A stretch of 64,000 bases of DNA, from assembly GCF_009363555.1 (NCBI RefSeq), contig NZ_CP045372.1, positions 1,685,501-1,749,500 of the forward strand. Reading direction: 5' to 3'. The notes below the pieces were generated by a model. It did no database searches. It was not told the origin of the DNA and saw only the letters and a list, made by a program, of their open reading frames with translations. The DNA comes from Sulfitobacter sp. THAF37 (GTDB taxonomy: Bacteria > Pseudomonadota > Alphaproteobacteria > Rhodobacterales > Rhodobacteraceae). This document shows positions 37,184 to 46,107 of this stretch, piece after piece; the stretch's first letter is position 1; the number at the start of each line of letters is the position of its first letter. The translations under genes and the position numbers were made by a program.

Positions 37184-37618
37184 TGTGGCATCCTCGTTTT
37201 CAAACTGGCCCTTGGATGGTGTATCCGATTAATTTAGTCAAGATATAGGCTGACAAAAAAGCTTGGGTATTCGTGGGGGCGAATTGCCGCCACCTCGCAC
37301 AGCAGCCCGCTTGCGGTGGTGATCGGTCAAGAGTCCTCCAAACGGGATCACGAGACAAAGATCTGTTTTGGCACTGGCGCCCGGCGATTACACGCCGGAC
37401 AGGTCGGTGCATTCCTGGATTTCATGCTGTCCGAGGCTGGCCGGTCGGCCCTGAGATCAGCAAGTCTCCTTGTCAGAACGGACGATACGGCGCCCGCATC
37501 CCTGCGCCTGCTGGAAACGCCGGAGCCAAGCCTTCGTCCCATCGCGTTGACGCCGACGCTGCTGATGGAACCTGATCAGCAGAGCGGCGGGAACTTCGTG
37601 GACCTTCGCATCTCCCCT
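37184..37618. other. Divergent-looking gap upstream of the iron importer
   Basis: 435 bp without an intact gene. The first ~75 bp are AT-rich (TTAATTTAGTCAAGATATAG) and probably carry the promoter of the binding-protein gene; no clear Fur, RirA or Irr box was found. The part from about 37368 to 37600 looks like gene debris, described separately. Confidence 0.5.
37368..37600 (+). pseudogene. Possible remnant of an ABC substrate-binding protein C-terminus
   Basis: Two overlapping plus-strand frames together read LALAPGDYTP, then after a frameshift QVGAFLDFMLSEAGRSAL and, further on, PIALTPTLLMEPDQQ. This resembles the C-terminal part of phosphate-type binding proteins, where a YTP...VxAFLDFxLSxxGQ segment is followed by a PIxLxPxLL segment. 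There is no start codon or ribosome site. The resemblance is from memory of the family pattern, so the call is tentative. Confidence 0.3.
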
Positions 37619-38218
37619 TCAGGGGGAAAGCAACCGCGCCAAGCGTGTCAGGGCCAGCTCCGACCTTTCAATGCAGAAACCGGGTGTGGGCGCGGGCACC
37701 CTGCCGATCACACGGCGGATCTGCAGATCGCCGACCAGCAGGTTCATGTAGAGCGATGCCGCCTCTTCCGGCTGGTCAAAGGCCAGCTTTCCCTCAAGCC
37801 TCGCCGCGTCCAGCACCTGCACGACAAGCGGCAGGACGGTTTCCCGCCCGGCCAAAGAGATGACCGCGCCCAGCTCGCCGGTCGGATCTGCCGCCGCGGC
37901 GCGGTTCAGCGCGATGGCGCGGTCGCCCAACAGCAACTCCAGCAGCTTTGGCCCGAAACCTGCGAGCGTTGTCATCGGCTCACTCGCCGCCGCGAGTTCC
38001 CGTTCCAGAAGCGATTTCACCTCGGCCGCGTTTCTGGTCACAAGTGCCTTGAAGAGGCCCTGCTTGTCTCCGTACCAGTTGTAGAGCGTCTCGTTCGAGG
38101 CGCGCGCCTTCTTGGCGATGGCCAGCATGGAGGCACCGGCATAGCCCTTTTCCTCCAGCAGCGCATAGGCGGCGGTCTCGATCTGCTGCTGGCGCAGGGA
38201 TTTGTTTTCTTCACGCAT
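37619..38218 (-). CDS. TetR-family transcriptional regulator
   Basis: 199 aa. N-terminal helix-turn-helix with LRQQQIETAAYALLEEKGYAGA and ASNETLYNWYGDKQGLFKAL, the classical TetR DNA-binding block. The C-terminal ~120 residues are an AefR-like ligand domain. No obvious target is adjacent: the next genes are a tRNA upstream and gene debris and the iron importer downstream. A perfect dyad 23 bp before its start suggests autorepression. Confidence 0.88.
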   Translation of the reverse strand: MREENKSLRQQQIETAAYALLEEKGYAGASMLAIAKKARASNETLYNWYGDKQGLFKALVTRNAAEVKSLLERELAAASEPMTTLAGFGPKLLELLLGDRAIALNRAAAADPTGELGAVISLAGRETVLPLVVQVLDAARLEGKLAFDQPEEAASLYMNLLVGDLQIRRVIGRVPAPTPGFCIERSELALTRLARLLSP

Positions 38219-38240
38219 GTCGCTTCTCCGTGCCGGAAGA

Positions 38241-38262
38241 ATCCGTAAGTCGTGTTACGGAT
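38241..38262. promoter_or_regulatory. TetR-type operator ATCCGTAA-N6-TTACGGAT
   Basis: Perfect 8-bp inverted repeat with spacer GTCGTG, 23 bp upstream of the TetR gene start. The length and symmetry fit a TetR-family dimer site in its own promoter. Confidence 0.65.
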
Positions 38263-38413
38263 ATGTCAATGCGTAAACCGGATGTCGCTCTTGTCGATCG
38301 GGGGGCTGCCGGGCTTGGTCTGGCTGTTCCGGATGAAAACTCCATCTATGCCAGCCTGGCCCGCGCAGGACACAACCGGCTGACCGGCGGCGAACATCAC
38401 AAAACGGAGCGTG

Positions 38414-38488
38414 TGGCTGGGGTGGTAGGATTCGAACCTACGATACACGGTACCAAAAACCGATGCCTTACCGCTTGGCTACACCCCA
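38414..38488 (-). tRNA. trnQ: tRNA-Gln (anticodon UUG)
   Basis: 75 nt including an encoded CCA. The minus strand begins TGGGGTG, which pairs with CACCCCA before the discriminator G. D-arm GCCAAGCGGTAAGGC, anticodon loop TTTTGGT with TTG, and T-arm GTAGG-TTCGAAT-CCTAC are all present. The outermost anticodon-stem pair (T27/T43) is mismatched; otherwise it matches bacterial tRNA-Gln. Confidence 0.96.
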
Positions 38489-38547
38489 ACGTGAGCCGCT
38501 AATTAGAAGCCTTGCGCGGTCAGTGCAAGTCCGTTTTGGCAAAAATC

Positions 38548-39882
38548 CTATTCCTCGGTCGCGTTCACGTTCAACAGGTCGCGGCGGGAAAGTTCGGCGC
38601 GTTCCTGGTCGACGATCTTTTCCAGCTCCTTTTCCGCCGTCGCGTCCACATCCTGGACCGGCGCGGGGGCGGGCGCGTCTTGCCGGGGGGGCGGGGCGCC
38701 GGTGTCTGCCCTCTGTCCCGTCAGTTCCGGCAGGTTCTCGATCCGGTAGCTTGGCAGAGGGGCGGCGATGCCCGCGGCGTCGAATGCCGCCTGCGTCAGC
38801 CGGATCGCTTCGGACCGGGCCAGCACGATGGAGGTGTCGTGCTGGTCGATCCAGGCCGCCATGTTGAGCGTGACCCAGAAATCATCGACCGATTCGATCC
38901 AGACCGAGGTTTCTGGGCTTTCCAACACGAAGGGCAGGGCGTCCAGCGTGTCCAGCGCCAGGTGGCGCGCCTGGTCCAGGTCCGCATCGGGGGCCACGGA
39001 CAGGGCAAAGGTGAAGCGTCGCTCGGCGTTGCGTGAAAAGTTGACGATGCGGCTTTTGAACACCGTCGCATTGGGGATGCGGATGTGGTTGCCGTCAAAG
39101 CTCAGCAGGATGGTTGCGCGACTGGTCAGGCGGATCACCTTGCCGGTGTCGCCCTGAATCTCCACCGTGTCGTTGGGACGGAACGGCTGGCGTATCGACA
39201 GCATGATGGAAGCGATGAAGTTCTCAACCGTATCGCGCACCGCAAAACCGATGGCGAGGCCGACGATCCCGGCGGCGCCCAGGATGCCCGACAGCAGCGC
39301 GGTCGCCCCCACGATGTCCAGCGCGACGACCAGTCCGGCGATGATAAAGAACAACCGCACGATCTGGCGGTAGATGTCGGCGATGAAGGCGTTGGGCGAA
39401 AGCCGGTCCCAGGGCTGTTTGCGCCGGGCGATGAAAAAGCCCAGGAACACGACGGCAAAGAACACCGCCAGTGCGATCAGGGCCAGCGGCAGGAAAGCCA
39501 CCAGCTGGTAGCCGCGTGACTTGAACCGCTCCACCGCCGGGTTCAGGCGACGGGCCACATCGGTGGTTTCGAAAACCTCGTTCTTGATCGCCACGACCCC
39601 CTCTACCCGGCCCACCAGCTCTGACAGACGTGTCGCGGCGTTCATGTCCAGCGTGGAGCCGCGCAGGGTGACGATGCCCGAGGACACGGTGACCGTGACG
39701 TCCTCGAACCCCTCCAGTTCGTGCAGGATGTCGCGGATGCGGGTTGCGATGGCCGCGTCTGACGCCGCGTCGTCCTTGATGGTGATGGTGCCGGTGGGCT
39801 GATCGCTGGTCTGGGAGGAAGCGGCATGGGGCAGCGCGGCCAGGGGCAGGGCCAGGCAGAACAGGTAGGCGAGAATGCGCAT
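38548..39882 (-). CDS. MscS-family mechanosensitive channel with N-terminal BON domain
   Basis: 444 aa from ATG 39882 (MRILAYLFCLALPLAAL, a signal peptide). Residues ~30-105 form a BON-type domain (IATRIRDILHELEGFEDVTV then GIVTLRG), followed by about three membrane helices and the pore-lining helix in LGAAGIVGLAIGFAVRDTVE. The MscS beta domain follows (RPNDTVEIQGDTGKV). It opens under membrane tension to release solutes on hypo-osmotic shock, complementing ectoine accumulation. The C-terminal tail is Pro- and acid-rich. Confidence 0.9.
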   Translation of the reverse strand: MRILAYLFCLALPLAALPHAASSQTSDQPTGTITIKDDAASDAAIATRIRDILHELEGFEDVTVTVSSGIVTLRGSTLDMNAATRLSELVGRVEGVVAIKNEVFETTDVARRLNPAVERFKSRGYQLVAFLPLALIALAVFFAVVFLGFFIARRKQPWDRLSPNAFIADIYRQIVRLFFIIAGLVVALDIVGATALLSGILGAAGIVGLAIGFAVRDTVENFIASIMLSIRQPFRPNDTVEIQGDTGKVIRLTSRATILLSFDGNHIRIPNATVFKSRIVNFSRNAERRFTFALSVAPDADLDQARHLALDTLDALPFVLESPETSVWIESVDDFWVTLNMAAWIDQHDTSIVLARSEAIRLTQAAFDAAGIAAPLPSYRIENLPELTGQRADTGAPPPRQDAPAPAPVQDVDATAEKELEKIVDQERAELSRRDLLNVNATEE

Positions 39883-39960
39883 GGGCTGAAATCCGTCGTG
39901 ATAGAATCCGGACACCCTAGGCCGCAGCCGCGGCCCTGGCAATCATGCGAAGAGGGGCCT

Positions 39961-40953
39961 TCAGCCCTGACAGTCCACCAGGATCGCCCCGTTGCGGCCG
40001 CCTTTCTCCACCGCCTCGTGCGCCGCTGCCGTCTCGGCCAGCGGCAGGATCCGCTCGGTCGGGCAGTCCAGCGCCCCGTCGGCCAGCGCGTGGTGCAGCC
40101 GGTCGATGGCCCGCGCCCGCTGGGCGGGGCGCAGCAGGTAGATCAGGATGATGTCGATTGTCACCGCCTTGAACAGCAGCGGCCCGAAGGACAGGGTCGG
40201 TTCCATCATTTGTGCCGAGCCGTAGGCTGCCAGTCGTCCGTTGGCCGCGATCAGCGCGGTGTCGGCGGCGATGTTGAGGCCGAATTCGACCTCGACCACG
40301 GTTCCGACAGGCATGCCGTCATTGGCGTCCAGCACCTGCGCCGCCAGGTCGCCCGCGCCGTAGTCGAACACGGCGTCCGCGCCAGCCGCCACGACCCGGT
40401 CCCGGTCGGCGGCGCTGCACGTCGCGATGACCCGCGCGCCGCCCCATTTGGCCAGCTGCACCGCCAGTCGCCCCACTGTGCCCGCGCCGCCCTGAACCAG
40501 CACCGTCTCGCCCGCCACATCGCCACCGCCAAAGACCGCGTGGCAGGCGGTCAGCCCCGGAATCCCGAGGCTCGCCCCGACGTCGAAGTCGACACCGTTG
40601 GGCAGCGGCACCGCCTGTTGGGCGGGTAACGTGATGTGGCTGGCGGCAGTGCCGTGGCTGCGCTGCCACTGGCCGTTCCAGATCCACACCCCTTGCCCGA
40701 TCCGGGCAGGGTCGACGCCCGCGCCGACCGCCTCGATCTCGCCCGCGCCGTCGCTGTGCGGCACGATCAGCGGAAAGGCGGGTTTCGTCACACCGGGCCG
40801 GGTGCCTGCCCGCGCCTTCACGTCCGAGGGGTTCACCCCGGACAGCGCCAGCCTGACCCGGACCTCACCGGGGCCGGGTGCGGGGCTGTCGATCTCCTGC
40901 AGCCGCAAAACCTCGCGCGCCGGGCCGAATTTCTCATAGGTGATGGCTCGCAT
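39961..40953 (-). CDS. Zinc-independent alcohol dehydrogenase / NADPH:quinone reductase
   Basis: 330 aa medium-chain dehydrogenase. It has the quinone-oxidoreductase opening MRAITYEKFGPAREVLRLQE and the NADPH loop VQGGAGTVGRLAVQLAKWGG. The structural and catalytic zinc cysteines of true alcohol dehydrogenases are missing, pointing to the QOR branch, which reduces quinones or enones with NADPH. A single gene with no clear operon partner. Confidence 0.87.
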   Translation of the reverse strand: MRAITYEKFGPAREVLRLQEIDSPAPGPGEVRVRLALSGVNPSDVKARAGTRPGVTKPAFPLIVPHSDGAGEIEAVGAGVDPARIGQGVWIWNGQWQRSHGTAASHITLPAQQAVPLPNGVDFDVGASLGIPGLTACHAVFGGGDVAGETVLVQGGAGTVGRLAVQLAKWGGARVIATCSAADRDRVVAAGADAVFDYGAGDLAAQVLDANDGMPVGTVVEVEFGLNIAADTALIAANGRLAAYGSAQMMEPTLSFGPLLFKAVTIDIILIYLLRPAQRARAIDRLHHALADGALDCPTERILPLAETAAAHEAVEKGGRNGAILVDCQG

Positions 40954-41042
40954 CGCTTATCCCCCTTTTGCCGTTTCGCGGCACTGTGGGGCAAAAGCCG
41001 GGCATGGGCAATCCGGCGTCGGGCAGGGGTGCGAAGCCGCGG

Positions 41043-41561
41043 TCAGTCGTGGATTTCGTCCGCCGCCACGCCCCAGATGCGGGACTTCGGCGCCCAGCCG
41101 GAATAGCCCCCGGTGCGCAGTTCGCACCACTCGGGAATGCACTCGCCCAACCGGGCCACCACGCCCAGTTCAAGCGCCGCGGCGATCGGGGCGTTGGGGT
41201 CGGGGCGCACGTGCAGCGCCAGCATGTCCTGTTCCACCAGAACCGTCCGGGTGCCGGACAGCAACGAGTAATGCACCCAGCCGCCCATGCCGTCGCGGTC
41301 TTCCACCCGCCGCCAGTGGCCGTGTTCGGCGGTGATCCTGAGCGGCATGTCCCGCCGTTTGTAGACCCAGTCGATCCGATGCGACAGCGACGGCCCCCGC
41401 CGCACGTTGCCTTCGGAGGCCTTCATGGACACGAACCTGGGAAGCGGAAGGTTGGTGACGGGCCCGACCCCTTCGGCCATTGCCGGGGGGCAGAGCACGG
41501 GCGCCGTCAAACTCGTGATTACCAACAGCGCCGCAAGGGCGCCTTTGAGTCGGAAGTTCAT
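41043..41561 (-). CDS. Secreted SH3-domain protein
   Basis: 172 aa from ATG 41561 (MNFRLKGALAALLVITSLTA), with a Sec signal peptide ending near PPAMA. The rest is two bacterial SH3-like repeats: FVSMKASEGNVRRGPSLSHR with WVYKRRDMPLRI, then MLALHVRPDPNAPIAAAL with GYSGWAPKSRIWGV. Two cysteines in GECIPEWCELR may form a disulfide. Such proteins bind peptidoglycan or envelope partners. Divergent from the hydroxyacid dehydrogenase that starts 128 bp away. Confidence 0.85.
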   Translation of the reverse strand: MNFRLKGALAALLVITSLTAPVLCPPAMAEGVGPVTNLPLPRFVSMKASEGNVRRGPSLSHRIDWVYKRRDMPLRITAEHGHWRRVEDRDGMGGWVHYSLLSGTRTVLVEQDMLALHVRPDPNAPIAAALELGVVARLGECIPEWCELRTGGYSGWAPKSRIWGVAADEIHD

Positions 41562-41689
41562 GGGTGCTGCCTGCACTGTCTTCTGTTTGGTTTTGTTTGC
41601 TCTTTTGCACCGCGAGGTTCTTGTGCCTCGTCGCTGCTTGGGACACCATGCGGGCAAAAGCGCATGCCGCCAAGACTGGGGAGGACGAA

Positions 41690-42676
41690 ATGTCAAAGAA
41701 ACGGTTGAGTGTTGTAGTCACGCGACGGTTGCCAGATGCCGTGGAGACGCGGCTGTCCGAACTCTTCGACGTGACCCTGCGCGAGGACGACGCCCCGATG
41801 AGCCGGGCAGAACTGGCCGAGGCGGTCAAGGATGCCGATGTGCTGGTCCCCACGATCACCGATACCGTCGATGCGGCGCTGATCGGACAGGCCGGCGAGC
41901 GGCTGAAGCTGATCGCGAACTACGGTGCGGGGGTCGACAACATCGACGTGGCGACGGCGCGCCAGCGTGGGATTCTGGTGTCCAACACCCCCGGCGCGCT
42001 GACCGACGATACCGCCGACATGACAATGGCCCTGATCCTTGCGGTGACGCGCCGCATGCCCGAAGGCATGGCAAAGATGCAAAAGGGCGACTGGACCGGA
42101 TGGGCGCCCACCGCGCTGCTGGGCGGCCGGATCAGCGGGCGCAGGCTGGGCATTCTCGGCATGGGGCGCATCGGCCAGGCGGTGGCCCGGCGCGCACGCG
42201 CCTTCGGGATGCAGATCCACTACCACAACCGGCGCAGGCTGCACGCCGAAACCGAACGCGGTCTGGACGCGACCTATTGGGAAAGCCTGGACCAGATGGT
42301 GGCGCGGATGGACGTGATTTCGATCAATTGTCCGCACACGCCGTCGACCTTCCATCTGATGAATGCGCGGCGGCTGAAGCTGATGAAACCCGACGCGGTC
42401 ATCGTGAACACCTCGCGCGGGGAGGTGATCGACGAAAACGCGCTGACCCGGATGCTGCGCGGAGGCGAGATCAAGGGGGCGGGGCTGGACGTCTACGAAC
42501 ACGGGACCGACATCAACCCGCGCTTGCGCGAACTGGATAACGTGGTTCTGCTGCCGCACATGGGGTCGGCCACGCTGGAGGGCCGGATCGAAATGGGCGA
42601 GAAGGTCATCATCAACATCAAGACCTTCGATGACGGCCACCGCCCGCCGGACCAGGTGGTGCCGTCAATGCTCTGA
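41690..42676 (+). CDS. D-isomer-specific 2-hydroxyacid dehydrogenase (glyoxylate/hydroxypyruvate reductase type)
   Basis: 328 aa; start ATG 41690 follows GGGGAGG and gives MSKKRLSVVVTRRLPDAVE, the normal N-terminus of the glyoxylate reductase branch. Rossmann loop GILGMGRIGQAVARR; catalytic Arg in NTSRGEVIDE, Glu in YEHGTDINP region and His in LLPHMGSAT. It reduces glyoxylate or hydroxypyruvate with NAD(P)H, or works on another D-2-hydroxyacid. It is a paralogue of the partial gene at the left edge of the window. Confidence 0.92.
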   Translation: MSKKRLSVVVTRRLPDAVETRLSELFDVTLREDDAPMSRAELAEAVKDADVLVPTITDTVDAALIGQAGERLKLIANYGAGVDNIDVATARQRGILVSNTPGALTDDTADMTMALILAVTRRMPEGMAKMQKGDWTGWAPTALLGGRISGRRLGILGMGRIGQAVARRARAFGMQIHYHNRRRLHAETERGLDATYWESLDQMVARMDVISINCPHTPSTFHLMNARRLKLMKPDAVIVNTSRGEVIDENALTRMLRGGEIKGAGLDVYEHGTDINPRLRELDNVVLLPHMGSATLEGRIEMGEKVIINIKTFDDGHRPPDQVVPSML

Positions 42677-42702
42677 TCCCGCCGGGGCGGGACCCGTAAG
42701 GC

Positions 42703-42715
42703 GCGGCTGCGCCGC
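42703..42715. repeat. Hairpin repeat GCGGC-TGC-GCCGC, copy 1
   Basis: Perfect 5-bp stem with a 3-nt loop, 26 bp after the dehydrogenase stop. The same 13 bases plus ACG recur after the FAD-linked oxidase gene at 46025. Could be a terminator-like or small repeat element. Confidence 0.45.
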
Positions 42716-42797
42716 ACGCGATTCATGAGGGGATGAGGGGCGCTGTCCCTCAAGCTCCCTGAGGAAATCTGGGCCGGAAAGAAAGGGAGTTTGCACG

Positions 42798-44576
42798 ATG
42801 TTGAAAACGATTTCGGTAGTGGCGATTCTATGTGCGGGGGCCGTATCGGCCCAGCAGGTGGCGGATACGGTGGCCCCCGAAGCGGCGGGGGCCGGTGTGT
42901 TCGAAGGTCTTGGCCCCGAGTACGCAGGCGCCATGGCCGCCAAGGTGCAGGGCAAACCGGTCAAGGCGCAGAACTGGATGGTCGCGGCGGCCAACCCCCA
43001 TGCGGTCAAGGCGGGCGCGGATGCGCTGGCTGCCGGTGGCACGGCGGCGGATGCGCTGGTGGCAGTGCAAGCCATGCTGGGGCTGGTGGAGCCGCAAAGC
43101 TCTGGCCTCGGGGGCGGGGCCTTTCTGGTCTGGTATGACGCGCAAACCGGCGAAGTCACCACGCTGGACGGGCGCGAGACCGCGCCGTTGGCTGCCACCC
43201 CGCGCCGGTTCCAGGACGCGGAAGGTGAACCGCTGAAATTCTTCGACGCGGTGGTCGGGGGGCGCTCCGTCGGGGTGCCGGGGACGCCTGCGCTGATGGA
43301 GGCGGTCCATGCGCGCTGGGGCAGCCTGCCCTTTGCCGACCTGACCGCGCCCGCCATCGCCATGGCCGAAGAAGGGTTCGCGGTTTCCCCGCGTCTGGCG
43401 GGGCTGATCGAGGGGGATCAGGAACGCCTGGGCCGGTTTGCCGACACCGCGGCCTATTTCATGCCCGGTGGGGAGCCGCTTGCCGCGGGCGATCTGCTGA
43501 AGAACCCCGCCTATGCTGAAACGCTGCGGATGCTGAACGGCGGTGCAACCAACTTCTATACCGGCGCCAATGCCGAGGCCCTCGTGGCGGCGGTCAATGA
43601 TGCGATGGACGGGGCCGGGATGCTCTCGCCCGTGGATCTGAGCATCTATCAGGTCAAGGAACGCGCGGCGGTCTGCGCCCCCTACCGCGGTCACGAGGTC
43701 TGCGGGATGGGGCCGCCGTCCTCTGGCGCGGTGGCCGTGGGGCAGATCCTGGGGCTGCTCGAAGGATATGACCTGAGCGCGGGACCGCAGGATCCGCAGG
43801 TGCGCCGCCTGATGGGCGATGCCGCGCGGCTGGCTTTTGCCGACCGGGGCCGGTACCTGGCGGACAGCGACTATGTGCCGGTGCCGGTCACGGGGCTGCT
43901 GGACAAGGCCTATCTGGCCCAGCGCGCCGAACAACTGGCCGGAGATGCGGCGCTGGACGAAGTGGCACCGGGCGAACCCGAATTCGACCATGCGCTGCTG
44001 TGGGCCGATGATGTCTCGCTCGAACTGCCGTCGACCTCGCATATATCCATCGTGGATGCGGCGGGTAATGTCGCCAGCATGACCACCACCATCGAGAACG
44101 GCTTTGGCAGTCGGATCATGGTGAACGGCTATCTGCTGAACAACGAACTGACCGATTTCTCCTTCAGTTCCCACAGCGACGGGGTGCCGATTGCCAACCG
44201 GGTGGAACCGGGCAAGCGGCCGCGGTCTTCCATGGCGCCGACGATCGTCCTGAAGGATGGCAAGCCGGTGCTGGCCGTGGGCAGCCCGGGCGGCAGCCGG
44301 ATCATCGGTTATGTGGCCGAAGCGATCATCGGCGTGATCGACTGGGGGCTGGACGTGCAGCAGGCGGCCAGCATTCCCCACGCGGTCAACCGCTTTGGCG
44401 CCTACGATCTGGAGGAGGGCACCCCGGCGGCAGACCTGCTGGAGCCGCTCGCCGGGATGGGATACGAGGTTGGCACCCGGGCGCTGACCTCGGGCCTGCA
44501 CCTGATCGCCACCGGGGAGGATGGTCTGCAGGGCGGCGCCGACCCGCGCCGCGAAGGCATCGCATACGGACAATAG
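42798..44576 (+). CDS. ggt: Gamma-glutamyltransferase / glutathione hydrolase
   Basis: 592 aa, the usual precursor length, with a Sec signal peptide (MLKTISVVAILCAGAVSAQQ), so periplasmic. The chain self-cleaves before the catalytic Thr in LPSTSHISIVDAAGNVAS. The substrate Arg is expected in LDGRETAPLAATP and the oxyanion segment in PGKRPRSSMAPTIV. It removes the glutamyl group from glutathione and conjugates, allowing recovery of Cys-Gly. Flanked by a hydroxyacid dehydrogenase and an FAD-linked oxidase on the same strand, with no clear common pathway. Confidence 0.94.
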   Translation: MLKTISVVAILCAGAVSAQQVADTVAPEAAGAGVFEGLGPEYAGAMAAKVQGKPVKAQNWMVAAANPHAVKAGADALAAGGTAADALVAVQAMLGLVEPQSSGLGGGAFLVWYDAQTGEVTTLDGRETAPLAATPRRFQDAEGEPLKFFDAVVGGRSVGVPGTPALMEAVHARWGSLPFADLTAPAIAMAEEGFAVSPRLAGLIEGDQERLGRFADTAAYFMPGGEPLAAGDLLKNPAYAETLRMLNGGATNFYTGANAEALVAAVNDAMDGAGMLSPVDLSIYQVKERAAVCAPYRGHEVCGMGPPSSGAVAVGQILGLLEGYDLSAGPQDPQVRRLMGDAARLAFADRGRYLADSDYVPVPVTGLLDKAYLAQRAEQLAGDAALDEVAPGEPEFDHALLWADDVSLELPSTSHISIVDAAGNVASMTTTIENGFGSRIMVNGYLLNNELTDFSFSSHSDGVPIANRVEPGKRPRSSMAPTIVLKDGKPVLAVGSPGGSRIIGYVAEAIIGVIDWGLDVQQAASIPHAVNRFGAYDLEEGTPAADLLEPLAGMGYEVGTRALTSGLHLIATGEDGLQGGADPRREGIAYGQ

Positions 44577-44608
44577 AAGGACCGCCCCGCGGCGGAGGAG
44601 GAAGCACT

Positions 44609-46015
44609 ATGGCACAAGTCACCACGCTGGCAAGAAACGAGGACGGGATCGGTACGGTCCTGGGGGTGCTCAAGCAGACCTTCGGAGAACGGTTCCAGAC
44701 CGGCGAAGCGATTCGCGAGCAGCACGGCCACACGACGACCTGGATCGAGAACCAGAAACCGGACGGCGTGGTCTTTGCCCGCTCGACCGAAGAGGTGTCG
44801 CAGGTCGTGAAGGTCTGCGCCGAGCACAAAGTGCCGGTCATTCCCTACGGCACCGGGACGTCGCTGGAGGGCCACGTCAACGCGCCCGCCGGTGGCATTT
44901 CCATCGACCTGTCGCAAATGGACAAGGTGCTTGAGGTCAATGCGGGCGACCTGGATTGCCGGGTGCAGCCGGGGGTCACGCGGGAGGCGCTGAACACCCA
45001 CCTGCGCGACCAGGGGCTGTTCTTTCCGATTGATCCGGGCGCCAATGCCTCGCTTGGGGGGATGACGGCGACGCGCGCCTCGGGGACCAACGCGGTCCGC
45101 TACGGCACGATGAAGGACAATGTGCTGAGCCTGGAAGTGGTGCTGGCGGACGGCAGGATCATGCGCACTGCCAGCCGGGCGCGAAAGTCCTCTGCCGGGT
45201 ATGACCTGACACGGCTCATGGTCGGATCAGAGGGCACGCTGGGCCTGATCACAGAGATCACCCTGAAGCTGCAGGGCATCCCCGAGGCGATCTCGGCGGC
45301 GCGCTGTTCCTTTCCGACGCTGGAGGCGGCATCCCGCGCGGTGATGGCAACGATCCAGTACGGCCTGCCGGTGGCGCGGATCGAACTGCTGGATGCGCGG
45401 GTGGTCCAGGCGGTGAACGCCTATTCCAAGCTCGACCTGCCGGAAACGCCGTTGCTGCTGCTGGAATTCCACGGCTCGGAGACCGCGGTGGCGGAGCAGG
45501 CGGAGACCTTTGGCATGCTGGCAGAGGAAGAGGGCGGGACGGGCTATCAGGCCACGGGGTCGCTGGAGGAGCGCAACAGGCTGTGGCAGGCGCGTCATGA
45601 CGCCTATTGGGCCATGCTGGCGCTGCGGCCCGGCTGCAAGGCCGTGACGACGGATGTCTGCGTCCCGATTTCGCGTCTGGCCGAGGCGGTCGCGGCCACG
45701 GACGCCAAGGCCCGTGAGATGGGGCTGATCGCGCCGGTGGTGGGCCATGCGGGCGACGGGAATTTCCACGCATCCTTGCTTTTGGACATGGCCGACGCTG
45801 CGGAAGTGACCCGCGCGGAGAGCTTCGTCAGCTGGCTGAACGACCTGGCGATTTCCATGGACGGCACCTGCACAGGCGAACATGGCGTGGGACAGGGCAA
45901 ACGGCCCTATCTTGTGCGGGAACTGGGGCCGGAGGCGATTGGCGTCATGGGGGCGATCAAGGTGGCGCTGGACCCCGACAACATCATGAATCCGGGCAAG
46001 ATCCTGCCTGCCTGA
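44609..46015 (+). CDS. FAD-linked oxidase (D-lactate dehydrogenase/glycolate oxidase GlcD type)
   Basis: 468 aa. PCMH-type FAD domain with PYGTGTSLEGHVNAPAGGIS and GANASLGGMTATRASGTNAV, and the C-terminal FAD-linked oxidase domain with the metal/His segment VVGHAGDGNFHASLLL and GEHGVGQGKRPYL. These flavoproteins oxidise D-lactate, glycolate or other D-2-hydroxyacids and pass electrons to cytochrome c or quinone. It could run opposite to the nearby D-2-hydroxyacid dehydrogenase. The start at 44609 follows GGAGGA. Substrate not determined by sequence. Confidence 0.9.
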   Translation: MAQVTTLARNEDGIGTVLGVLKQTFGERFQTGEAIREQHGHTTTWIENQKPDGVVFARSTEEVSQVVKVCAEHKVPVIPYGTGTSLEGHVNAPAGGISIDLSQMDKVLEVNAGDLDCRVQPGVTREALNTHLRDQGLFFPIDPGANASLGGMTATRASGTNAVRYGTMKDNVLSLEVVLADGRIMRTASRARKSSAGYDLTRLMVGSEGTLGLITEITLKLQGIPEAISAARCSFPTLEAASRAVMATIQYGLPVARIELLDARVVQAVNAYSKLDLPETPLLLLEFHGSETAVAEQAETFGMLAEEEGGTGYQATGSLEERNRLWQARHDAYWAMLALRPGCKAVTTDVCVPISRLAEAVAATDAKAREMGLIAPVVGHAGDGNFHASLLLDMADAAEVTRAESFVSWLNDLAISMDGTCTGEHGVGQGKRPYLVRELGPEAIGVMGAIKVALDPDNIMNPGKILPA

Positions 46016-46024
46016 TCCCAAGGA

Positions 46025-46037
46025 GCGGCTGCGCCGC
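46025..46037. repeat. Hairpin repeat GCGGC-TGC-GCCGC, copy 2
   Basis: Second copy of the 13-bp hairpin seen at 42703, here 10 bp after the FAD-linked oxidase stop, again followed by ACG. Confidence 0.45.
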
Positions 46038-46107
46038 ACGACATGCCTGGCCTTTGCGGCAGGCTGAGCCCCGGACCCCGGCGTTGCGGATGCGGCACCG
46101 GGTTCCG

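Noticed and set aside
38230..38502. Plus-strand open frame over the tRNA-Gln gene
   Set aside because: It runs through the tRNA on the opposite strand and through the TetR operator; not a protein gene.
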